14,220 nucleotides of DNA from Lachnospiraceae bacterium UBA3282 (GTDB lineage Bacteria > Bacillota > Clostridia > Lachnospirales > Lachnospiraceae). The stretch lies in the NCBI GenBank assembly GCA_002361735.1, contig DETS01000062.1, positions 489 through 14,708 on the forward strand, in the 5' to 3' direction. Below the pieces are notes generated by a model, which saw nothing but the letters and a program-made list of their open reading frames with translations, was not told the origin of the DNA and ran no database searches. Positions 1 through 6,327 of this stretch are shown here, piece after piece (position 1 is the first letter of the stretch; each line of letters opens with the position of its first letter). Both the position numbers and the translations under genes were made by a program.

Positions 1-1364
1 CAGCAGAGGCACCTGCAGCAGAGGAGACGCCTGCTGACAGCACGGAAGCGCCTGCGGCAGAGGAGGAAGCTCCCGCAGCGGAGGAGGAGACCACCGGAGT
101 TCCTTCCTATTCTCAGGTAAATGTGGGAGAGGATTACACGAATCTCACCGCGACCATCAAGTGGCTGCACCATAAGACGGATCGTGCAGAGGACGGAACG
201 ATCGATCAGATGATCGCTGATTTTAACACAGTATATCCGAACATTACCGTGGAGGCGGAGGCAGTCACGGATTATGCGGAGGATGCTCTGCTTCGTCTTT
301 CCACCGGTGACTGGGGCGACATTATGTTTATCCCGGCAGTGGATAAGTCTGAACTGCAGAACTACTTCATGCCGATTGACACGCTGGAGAATCTTTCCAA
401 TGAGATCAATTTTGCAAATATCTGGGAGTTCGGCGGACAGTCTTACGGCGTGCCTTACATGGCTAACGCACAGGGCGTTCTTTACAACAAGGCGGTGTTT
501 GAGGCGGCAGGCATCACAACGCTTCCTAAGACGCCTGACGAGTTTATTGCAGCGCTGCAGGCAATCAAAGACAACACGGATGCGATTCCACTTTACACGA
601 ACTATGCGGCAGGCTGGACCATGGGTGCATGGGATGCTTATATCGGCGTGGTGTCCAACGGTGACGCTACTTATATGAATCAGAAATTTGTGCATACGGC
701 GGAGCCCTTTAAGGATCCCGGCGATGGCACGGGCATCTATAATTTGTATAAGATTCTCTATGATGCGGTAGAGAAGGGGCTGATTGAGGACGACTACACG
801 ACAACTGACTGGGAAGGCTGCAAGGGCATGATTAACAGAGGCGAGATTGGTACGATGGTGCTAGGCTCCTGGGCATTTGCACAGATGGTTGAGGCAGGCG
901 ATCACGGCGAGGATATCGGTTATATGCCTTTTCCGATGAGTGTTGGCGGTACACAGTATGCACTGGCAGGCGGCGATTACAGCTACGGAATCAATGTCAA
1001 TTCTTCTGACGAGAACAAGACGGCAGCTATGGTATTCATTAAGTGGATGACCGAGAAGTCCGGCTGGTGCTTCAACGAGGGCGGTTACACAGTACAGAAG
1101 GACGGTCAGAATCCTGATATGTACGCGGCATTTGATGGTGCGACCATCATGAGCGATGAGCCTTCGCTTGCCGGCGAGGAGACCTTCTTAAATGACATGA
1201 ATGCGGAGTCGGAGCTTTCCTTCAATGCAGGCGGCAACACGAAGGTACAGGCAATCGTTGAGGCAGCTGCTACCGGTTCCAAGTCCTATGATGATATTAT
1301 GGCAGACTGGACAGCGGTTTGGAACGCAGCGCAGGAGGAACTCGGGATCGAGGTCAATAACTAA
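1..1364 (+). CDS. Carbohydrate ABC transporter substrate-binding lipoprotein, 5' end cut off by window edge
   Basis: This is an extracellular solute-binding protein (family 1, MalE-like) that captures a sugar at the outer membrane face and hands it to the two permeases downstream. The frame is open from base 3 to the TAA at 1362-1364, giving 453 visible residues, so the real start, signal peptide and lipobox Cys lie left of the window. The first 30 or so visible residues are an Ala/Glu/Pro/Thr-rich linker, as usual between lipid anchor and binding domain in Firmicutes. The binding domain then begins around TIKWLHHK and contains typical features such as GVPYMANAQGVLYNK and a GTMVLGSWA segment. 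A GTG at 123 is only an internal codon. The substrate is inferred from context (epimerase plus two GH130 enzymes) to be beta-1,4-manno-oligosaccharides or mannosyl-glucose; the sequence alone does not prove it. The family call is firm and the substrate is moderately likely. Confidence 0.93.
   Translation, partial: AEAPAAEETPADSTEAPAAEEEAPAAEEETTGVPSYSQVNVGEDYTNLTATIKWLHHKTDRAEDGTIDQMIADFNTVYPNITVEAEAVTDYAEDALLRLSTGDWGDIMFIPAVDKSELQNYFMPIDTLENLSNEINFANIWEFGGQSYGVPYMANAQGVLYNKAVFEAAGITTLPKTPDEFIAALQAIKDNTDAIPLYTNYAAGWTMGAWDAYIGVVSNGDATYMNQKFVHTAEPFKDPGDGTGIYNLYKILYDAVEKGLIEDDYTTTDWEGCKGMINRGEIGTMVLGSWAFAQMVEAGDHGEDIGYMPFPMSVGGTQYALAGGDYSYGINVNSSDENKTAAMVFIKWMTEKSGWCFNEGGYTVQKDGQNPDMYAAFDGATIMSDEPSLAGEETFLNDMNAESELSFNAGGNTKVQAIVEAAATGSKSYDDIMADWTAVWNAAQEELGIEVNN
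3..95 (+). repeat. Low-complexity Ala/Glu/Pro linker coding repeat
   Basis: The reading frame encodes degenerate units such as EAPAAEE, APAAEEE and ETPADSTEAPA, at DNA level built from GCACCTGCAGCAGAGGAG-like words. It is a flexible acidic tether between the missing lipidated Cys and the solute-binding fold. Such stretches readily vary in length by slippage. Confidence 0.7.
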
Positions 1365-1390
1365 CGATATTTCTTTCAAGTGAAATGAAT

Positions 1391-1432
1391 AAAGGAGCTG
1401 TAGCGCTAAGGTGTTAGTGCGCAGCTCCTTTT
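1391..1432 (+). terminator. Intra-operon hairpin (attenuating terminator) after the binding protein gene
   Basis: AAAGGAGCTG (1391-1400) pairs perfectly with CAGCTCCTTT (1422-1431). Inside, GCGCTAA pairs with TTAGTGC (one G-U) around a GGTG loop, giving a long stem followed by a short T tract. It lies between the binding protein gene and the first permease gene. Partial termination or 3'-end protection here would yield more binding protein than permease, a common arrangement in ABC sugar importers. The stem is seen directly; the attenuation role is inferred. Confidence 0.75.
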
Positions 1433-1466
1433 ATCGGAAGATTTATGGTGATTGGAGGGAGAGCGT

Positions 1467-2471
1467 ATGGCGTCAGGGACGGTGACAGGGAAAACGCAGA
1501 AAAGAAGTTTGGGACAATGGGCGGCGAGCAGGGATGGACAGAAGGTGTTTGTGATGATTGCCTTTATGGTGATTCCGCTTTTGCTGCTCTTTGTTTTTAC
1601 CTATCTGCCTTTTGCGGAAATGTTTGGTTTCAGTTTTTATAATATGAAATATATCGGTGCAAGAAAATTTGTCGGGTTGAAAAATTACATAAAGGTATTC
1701 CAGAGAGACGACTGCTTTGGAGCGCTGAAACTCAGTCTGTACTATATGGTCGGATCGGTGGTGCAGCTTGCGCTGTCGCTATATCTGGCAACGATTTTGA
1801 GCTTTAAGGTAAAGGGCGGTAATATCTTTAAGGGATTTATGTTCTTTCCTTTCTTGATAAACGGTATTGCGATAGGTTTTATCTTTAAGTTTTTTTACAC
1901 CAGAGGTTTTGTGTTTGACACCGTACTGCAGTGGTGCGGATTTGAACTGGAAAATCTTCCCTATTGGCTGAAGGATCAGAGTATCAATAACATCTCTCTG
2001 GTGGGGACGTCGGTATGGCGTTATTTCGGACAGAACATGGTGCTCTTTATCGGCGCGATCATGTCGGTGGATGCTGAACTCTATGAGGCGGCAATGCTCG
2101 ACGGCGCCAATCGGTTCCAGCAGTTTAAGTATATTATTCTGCCCAGCATCAAGACCATTATCACGCTGAACGTGATCTTGTCCATCACAGGTTCGCTGAG
2201 TGCGTTTGAGCCGCCTTATGTTATCACTTCCGGCGCGAACGGAACGGGCACTTACTTCGTAATCATGCACGAGATTGCGCATACGCAGCAGAAGGTAGGT
2301 CTTGCTTCGGCGATGGCAGTGGTTCTGCTTCTGATTATTTTCGCGGCGACAATCCTGCAAAAACTGTTCTTTAAGTATATCTTTAAGGGCGCGGATGATG
2401 AGGACTTGAATGCAACCGTAAAACGGGATAAAAAGCTGGCAAAATATGCGGCAAGAAAGGCAGGGAGATAA
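1467..2471 (+). CDS. Carbohydrate ABC transporter permease, MalF/UgpA type
   Basis: This is an inner-membrane subunit of the importer (334 residues, normal length for the family). The ATG at 1467 is chosen because GGAGGGA (1454-1460) sits 6 bases upstream; a TTG at 1452 would overlap that ribosome binding site. A cytoplasmic basic N-terminus is followed by about six hydrophobic segments, the first around VFVMIAFMVIPLLLLFVF. The conserved cytoplasmic EAA loop that contacts the ATPase is seen as EAAMLDGANRFQQFKYIILP, starting near residue 207. The stop codon abuts the ATG of the second permease. No ATP-binding subunit is encoded nearby, so a shared MsmK/UgpC-type ATPase from elsewhere is the likely motor. 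The family is certain; the manno-oligosaccharide substrate is inferred from neighbours. Confidence 0.95.
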   Translation: MASGTVTGKTQKRSLGQWAASRDGQKVFVMIAFMVIPLLLLFVFTYLPFAEMFGFSFYNMKYIGARKFVGLKNYIKVFQRDDCFGALKLSLYYMVGSVVQLALSLYLATILSFKVKGGNIFKGFMFFPFLINGIAIGFIFKFFYTRGFVFDTVLQWCGFELENLPYWLKDQSINNISLVGTSVWRYFGQNMVLFIGAIMSVDAELYEAAMLDGANRFQQFKYIILPSIKTIITLNVILSITGSLSAFEPPYVITSGANGTGTYFVIMHEIAHTQQKVGLASAMAVVLLLIIFAATILQKLFFKYIFKGADDEDLNATVKRDKKLAKYAARKAGR

Positions 2472-3320
2472 ATGACGGCATTACAGAAAATCGGTAAATA
2501 TACAATTATATTTCTCAAATATTTTTCTCTGGTATTCTTTTCGTTTGTGGCGATTTTGCCGATCGTGTCCTGTGTAGTCACAGCCTTTAAGACGGAGACA
2601 GAATATCAGAACACCAATGTGATGACGCTGCCGGAAAGCTGGTTGAATTTCGGCAATTTCGTGGAGGCGTTTCAGAAGGCAAACATGGGAAGGGCGTTTT
2701 TAAATTCCTTCATCGTCTTGGTGAGTGTGCTGGTGATCTCTGTTTTTGTCGGCACACAGCTTGCTTATGTTTTAAACCGCTTTCGGTTTCCGGGCAATGG
2801 TCTGATCAGAAATTTGTTCCTGTTTGCGACCCTGCTTCCGGGCGTTGCCATGCAGGTGTCGGTCTTTGAGATCATGACCAATCTGCACTTTATCAATACG
2901 CTGTATGGGTATATCATCATGATGTGCGGGACGGATGTCATCTCCATCTATATTTACATACAGTTTTTCGAGAATATCCCGGTCTCGCTGGACGAGTCGG
3001 GGGTCATGGACGGGGCTTCTTACTTTACCATTTTCTACAGGATTTTGATGCCGCTTTTGAAGCCTGCGATTGTGACATCCTGTATCTTAAAGGGCGTGGG
3101 AACTTACAATGAGTATTATGCGGCAAATCTGTATTTGCAGGATAAGAAGAAATGGCCGACGGTGGCGACGTCTCTGTATACTTTTGTCGGACCGTTGGGA
3201 AGCAAGTACAATCTCATTTGTGCGGGCGTGATCATTTCCCTGCTGCCGGCGCTGATTGTGTTTATCCTGTTCCAGAAGCAGATTTACAGCGGATTGACAG
3301 CCGGTTCCGTCAAAGGCTAA
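2472..3320 (+). CDS. Carbohydrate ABC transporter permease, MalG/UgpE type
   Basis: This is the second membrane subunit of the importer, 282 residues. Its ATG directly follows the TAA of the first permease with no spacer, and the AGGGAG ribosome binding site lies inside the upstream gene's end, so translation is probably coupled. The N-terminal helix (FLKYFSLVFFSFVAILPIVSC) and the usual family sequence FKTETEYQ follow the MalG pattern. About six hydrophobic helices are present, and the EAA-type loop is ESGVMDGASYFTIFYRILMP, from about residue 175. The C-terminus ends in the family-typical QIYSGLTAGSVKG. The last base of the stop codon is also the first base of a long inverted repeat. The family call is secure and the substrate inferred from context. 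Confidence 0.95.
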   Translation: MTALQKIGKYTIIFLKYFSLVFFSFVAILPIVSCVVTAFKTETEYQNTNVMTLPESWLNFGNFVEAFQKANMGRAFLNSFIVLVSVLVISVFVGTQLAYVLNRFRFPGNGLIRNLFLFATLLPGVAMQVSVFEIMTNLHFINTLYGYIIMMCGTDVISIYIYIQFFENIPVSLDESGVMDGASYFTIFYRILMPLLKPAIVTSCILKGVGTYNEYYAANLYLQDKKKWPTVATSLYTFVGPLGSKYNLICAGVIISLLPALIVFILFQKQIYSGLTAGSVKG

Positions 3321-3386
3321 CACGAAAAGTACTTCTAAAGACGTCCCGCCATTGGACGGGACGCCAAGAAGTACTATGTTTCGTGT
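3320..3386 (+). repeat. Long interrupted hairpin directly after the permease operon
   Basis: ACACGAAA (3320-3327) and AGTACTTCT (3328-3336) pair with AGAAGTACT (3367-3375) and TTTCGTGT (3379-3386), with a 3-base bulge ATG. An inner stem is CGTCCCGCC (3342-3350) with GG-A-CGGGACG (3354-3363). No T run follows, so it is not a classical intrinsic terminator. It may protect the mRNA 3' end, act as a factor-assisted terminator, or be an inserted palindromic repeat. The pairing is seen directly and the role is inferred. Confidence 0.7.
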
Positions 3387-3387
3387 A

Positions 3388-3445
3388 AGAGAATGCCAAA
3401 AAGCGGCATTCTCTGTACGGGAAGTTTGAAATACGGCATTCTCTG
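3388..3445 (+). repeat. Second hairpin with a duplicated right arm
   Basis: AGAGAATGCC (3388-3397) pairs perfectly with GGCATTCTCT (3405-3414). The 12-mer CGGCATTCTCTG occurs at 3404-3415 and again at 3434-3445, so the single left arm could pair with either copy. There is no T tract after either arm. It lies just past the long hairpin and before the promoter of the epimerase gene. Confidence 0.65.
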
Positions 3446-3526
3446 CATTGGTATCTTTTGGGTATAGTAAATATTAACAAAAAATGAGTTCCATTTAAGT
3501 AAAGATGCTGTTTTTACAAAAGGTGG

Positions 3527-3554
3527 TTGACATTAGGGGAATTTACTTTATAAT
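3527..3554 (+). promoter_or_regulatory. Consensus sigma-A promoter for the epimerase/phosphorylase genes
   Basis: TTGACA (3527-3532) and TATAAT (3549-3554) are both perfect consensus hexamers separated by 16 bp. Transcription would begin near 3560, giving a leader of roughly 105 bases. A promoter this strong in a sugar-catabolism locus would normally need a repressor; no regulator gene is in the window and no clear cre site was found. Confidence 0.85.
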
Positions 3555-3572
3555 TTAATTAACAGTTAAGTT

Positions 3573-3618
3573 ATTTCGCTCGTTTTAAGCTAAATATTAA
3601 GCTGGAAACGGGCGAAAT
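3573..3618 (+). promoter_or_regulatory. 13-bp stem-loop in the epimerase leader, possible operator or RNA structure
   Basis: ATTTCGCTCGTTT (3573-3585) pairs with AAACGGGCGAAAT (3606-3618) with one T-G pair across a 20-base loop that contains TTAAGCT twice. It starts about 19 bp after the -10 hexamer, so it could be a repressor operator at DNA level or a 5'-UTR hairpin. A smaller inverted repeat GAAGC/GCTTC (3632-3636, 3644-3648) lies just before the ribosome binding site. Structures are seen directly and function is inferred. Confidence 0.5.
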
Positions 3619-3666
3619 TATTACAGAAAAGGAAGCAAAAAACGCTTCGGAATGAGGAGAAAAATC

Positions 3667-4836
3667 ATGATGGTGGAAGAAGTCAGACAGCATCTGACAG
3701 ACTGCATTATCCCGTTTTGGAAGAAGCTGCGGGATGAGAAAAACGGCGGTTATTTCGGTTACATGGATCACGACTTAAAGGTCGATGAAAAGGCTGTGAA
3801 AGGCTGTATCTTAAACAGCCGCATTACCTGGTTTTTTGCAAACGCTTATCTGACATTAAAGGACGAGTCGCTGCTTGCCGAGGCAAAGCACGGCTATGAG
3901 TTTATGCAGAAGTACTGCGTGGATCATGAGAAGGGCGGCGTTTACTGGTCGGTGCAGTATGACGGTACGCCGGAGGATACCACCAAACATACCTACAATC
4001 AGGCGTTTTCCATCTATGCACTTTCTTCCTATTATGACGCCTCGAAGGACGAGAGTGCCTTACAGCTGGCGATGGAGCTCTTTCATATCATTGAGGAGCG
4101 CTGCATGGATGAGATCGGCTACAAGGAAGCTTTTGACAGAGAGTTTCACGAGATCGAGAACGATAAGCTTTCCGAAAACGGCGTGATCGCTGACAAGACC
4201 ATGAATACCCTGCTCCATGTATTCGAGGCTTATACGGAACTGTACCGCGTGAGCGGTGATGCTGCCGTGAAGAAGCGGCTGTTCTGGATCCTTGATACCA
4301 TCGCGGATAAGATTTATAATCCCGCCCTGCACAGACAGGAAGTATTTTTTGACAGGGAGATGAATACCATCATCGATCTGCATTCCTACGGTCACGATAT
4401 CGAGACGGCATGGCTGATCAGGCGCGGGACCGATGTGTTGGGCGATAAGGCGTACGAGGAAAAGATGCTGCCGATTATCCTTGACTTGACTGGTCAAGTT
4501 TATAAGACAGCCTTTGACGGCCGCTCGCTCGCCAATGAATGCGAGAAGGGCGTGGTGGACGAAAATCGCATCTGGTGGGTGCAGGCGGAGACGCTGGTAG
4601 GCTTCTTAAACGGGTATCAGCTTGCGCCGGAGCACACAGAGTATCTGGAAGCGGCGAGAGCGGAGTGGGCGTTTATCAAAGAGTATGTGATTGACAAGAG
4701 ACCGGGTTCCGAGTGGTTCTGGGATGTGAACAAAGAAGGAAAGTCGGTGAGCGGTCAGCCGATCGTGGAGCCGTGGAAGTGCCCGTACCACAATGGGCGG
4801 ATGTGTCTGGAAGTCATCAGGAGAGGTATTGACTAG
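3667..4836 (+). CDS. Cellobiose 2-epimerase family enzyme (AGE superfamily)
   Basis: This cytoplasmic enzyme is predicted to interconvert the reducing-end glucose and mannose of beta-1,4-disaccharides, here turning mannobiose into mannosyl-glucose. It has 389 residues, the usual length of the family, with the (alpha/alpha)6-barrel pattern. Visible signatures are NSRITWFF with Arg52, HSYGHDIETAWL with His243 and Glu246, RIWWVQAE, and WKCPYHNGRM with a His near 375. These match the Arg, His, Glu and His catalytic set described for Ruminococcus albus cellobiose 2-epimerase. The ATG at 3667 is preferred because AGGAGA (3655-3660) is 6 bases upstream; the ATG at 3652 overlaps that site, and 3670 is a possible alternative. 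It has its own promoter and is followed by two phosphorylases that use its product. Family confidence is high; the preferred substrate is inferred. Confidence 0.94.
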   Translation: MMVEEVRQHLTDCIIPFWKKLRDEKNGGYFGYMDHDLKVDEKAVKGCILNSRITWFFANAYLTLKDESLLAEAKHGYEFMQKYCVDHEKGGVYWSVQYDGTPEDTTKHTYNQAFSIYALSSYYDASKDESALQLAMELFHIIEERCMDEIGYKEAFDREFHEIENDKLSENGVIADKTMNTLLHVFEAYTELYRVSGDAAVKKRLFWILDTIADKIYNPALHRQEVFFDREMNTIIDLHSYGHDIETAWLIRRGTDVLGDKAYEEKMLPIILDLTGQVYKTAFDGRSLANECEKGVVDENRIWWVQAETLVGFLNGYQLAPEHTEYLEAARAEWAFIKEYVIDKRPGSEWFWDVNKEGKSVSGQPIVEPWKCPYHNGRMCLEVIRRGID

Positions 4837-4865
4837 ATGGGTCTATGAGGCTGAGTAAGGCGGAC

Positions 4866-5015
4866 GCGCGGGCGGACATGACTGTCTACGTCGCCACGCT
4901 TTCGCTCCGCAAAAAACGCAGCGGTACTAAACTCGTGAGTTGCAGGCAACTCAATACCTCGTTAAGTACCGGCGTCTTTTGAGGGGCTCCTTAAGACAGC
5001 CATGTCCACTCGCGC
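4866..5015. repeat. Large imperfect inverted repeat with internal hairpins, possible mobile or structured element
   Basis: The arms are 4866-4887 and 4994-5015, which pair over 22 positions with two mismatches and one G-T. The cores are GGACATG / CATGTCC and CTGTCT / AGACAG. Between the arms are nested pairings: CGGTACT (4922-4928) with AGTACCG (4965-4971), and GAGTTGC (4937-4943) with GCAACTC (4946-4952). The segment fills the gap between the epimerase and first phosphorylase genes, unlike the 5-bp spacing between the two phosphorylases. It could be a miniature inverted-repeat element, a palindromic genome repeat, or an RNA structure. No transposase is encoded. The pairing is seen directly; identity is unknown. 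Confidence 0.6.
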
Positions 5016-5024
5016 TAGGTATCG

Positions 5025-5074
5025 GCAATGTTTGCAGCACGCAGAGTACGAAGCAATATGTTAGTGCAATGTTT
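5025..5074. repeat. Three short direct repeats GCAAT(AT)GTT
   Basis: GCAATGTTT occurs at 5025-5033 and 5066-5074, and GCAATATGTT at 5053-5062. The last two are followed by AGT and AGG, making a near-tandem pair. The repeats sit next to the large inverted repeat and may be part of the same element. The remainder of the gap up to the ribosome binding site near 5131 shows nothing else recognisable. Confidence 0.45.
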
Positions 5075-5149
5075 AGGAAGAAAATGACTTCCAGACAGGG
5101 GATAAATAAAAAAGAAAGTAGCGGGGAAGAAAAGGAGGAGTAAGCTGAT

Positions 5150-6322
5150 ATGCTACATGAACGGTATTATGTGGAATTAGAGAAGTACAACAAATTGATT
5201 GCGCGGAAGAATGTGAAGTCCGACGATTACAACGGCACTTACGACAGGTATCAGTACCCGGTTTTGACACGCGAGCACATCCCGCTGACCTGGCGGTATG
5301 ACGTAAACCCGGAGACGAATCCTTATTTTATGGAGCGGCTGGGCGTCAATGCGGTGATGAACTCGGGGGCAATCGAGTTAAACGGGAAATATTATCTGGT
5401 GGCGAGGATCGAAGGAAACGACAGAAAATCCTTTTTCGGCGTAGCGGAGAGCGACAACGGGATCGACGGTTTCAAATTCTGGGATTACCCGATCTTACTG
5501 CCGGATACCTGCCCGGAGGAGACGAATGTTTACGATATGCGCCTGACCAAGCATGAGGACGGCTATATTTACGGTGTGTTCTGCTCCGAGAGCAAGGATA
5601 CCACCGTGAACGATCTGTCCGCGGCGGTGGCGGCGGCAGGCATCGTGCGCACGAAGGACTTAAAGAACTGGGAGAGACTGCCCAATCTGGTGACGAAGCG
5701 CTCCCCTCAGCAGAGGAATGTAGTGCTGCACCCGGAATTTGTGGATGGCAAGTACGCTTTCTATACCAGACCGATGGATGATTTCATCGAGACCGGGTCG
5801 GGCGGCGGCATCGGTTTCGGGCTTTGCGACGATATCACCCATGCGGTGGTGGATGAGGAGAAGATGACCTCCATCCGCAGATACCACACCATCACCGAGG
5901 CGAAGAACGGCGCGGGCGCACCGCCCATCAAGACCGACAAGGGCTGGATCCACATTGCGCACGGCGTGAGAAATACGGCAGCGGGATTACGTTATGTGAT
6001 TTATGCGTTTGCCACGGACTTAAAAGACCCTTCCAAGGTGATCGCAGAGCCTTCGGGGATGCTGATCGGGCCCAGGAATTGGGAGCGTGTGGGCGATGTG
6101 TCGAACGTGGTATTCACAAACGGCGCTATCGCGAAGGACAACGGCGAAGTCTATATTTACTATGCGGCAAGCGACACCAGAATGCATGTGGCGACGACTA
6201 CCATCGACAAGCTGAAAGACTATGTGTTCAACACACCCCGCGATCCTTATCGCTCCGTGGAGTGTGTGGCGCAGAGATGCGATTTTATTAAGAAGAATTT
6301 AGACTTTCTAAAGGAGGAATAA
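5150..6322 (+). CDS. GH130 phosphorylase, likely 4-O-beta-D-mannosyl-D-glucose phosphorylase (GH130_1)
   Basis: This cytoplasmic enzyme is predicted to carry out reversible phosphorolysis of mannosyl-beta-1,4-glucose to alpha-mannose-1-phosphate and glucose. Its 390 residues match the usual length of the GH130_1 subgroup. The five-bladed propeller motifs are visible: the N-terminal WRYDVNPETNPYFMERLGVNAVMNSGAIE, GKYYLVARIEG, ETNVYDMRLTK with the expected proton-donor Asp129, RNVVLHPEF, and GAGAPPIKTDKGWIHIAHGV. The ATG at 5150 follows AAAGGAGGAG (5131-5140) at 9 bases. It lies after the 2-epimerase, which supplies its substrate, and 5 bp before a second, shorter GH130. The subgroup call rests on length, the N-terminal region and this gene order; the exact chain-length preference cannot be read from sequence. 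Confidence 0.9.
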   Translation: MLHERYYVELEKYNKLIARKNVKSDDYNGTYDRYQYPVLTREHIPLTWRYDVNPETNPYFMERLGVNAVMNSGAIELNGKYYLVARIEGNDRKSFFGVAESDNGIDGFKFWDYPILLPDTCPEETNVYDMRLTKHEDGYIYGVFCSESKDTTVNDLSAAVAAAGIVRTKDLKNWERLPNLVTKRSPQQRNVVLHPEFVDGKYAFYTRPMDDFIETGSGGGIGFGLCDDITHAVVDEEKMTSIRRYHTITEAKNGAGAPPIKTDKGWIHIAHGVRNTAAGLRYVIYAFATDLKDPSKVIAEPSGMLIGPRNWERVGDVSNVVFTNGAIAKDNGEVYIYYAASDTRMHVATTTIDKLKDYVFNTPRDPYRSVECVAQRCDFIKKNLDFLKEE

Positions 6323-6327
6323 ATCAA

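Noticed and set aside
123..125. GTG at 123 as the start of the binding protein
   Set aside because: The same frame is open to the window edge and encodes the expected Ala/Glu/Pro tether. No ribosome binding site is in place.
1779..2360. 193-codon antisense open frame opposite the first permease
   Set aside because: Composition is typical of a reverse-frame shadow, it has no recognisable fold or ribosome binding site, and the sense gene is certain. The same applies to other antisense frames such as 4060-4497, 6889-7314 and 10434-10988.
3604..3617. Possible catabolite-repression cre site in the epimerase leader
   Set aside because: TGGAAACGGGCGAA matches only part of the cre consensus and is explained by the inverted repeat.
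4940..5143. 67-codon open frame in the epimerase-phosphorylase gap
   Set aside because: It overlaps the right arm of the inverted repeat and the direct repeats, lacks a ribosome binding site, and runs into the Shine-Dalgarno of the next gene. It reads as translated repeat DNA.
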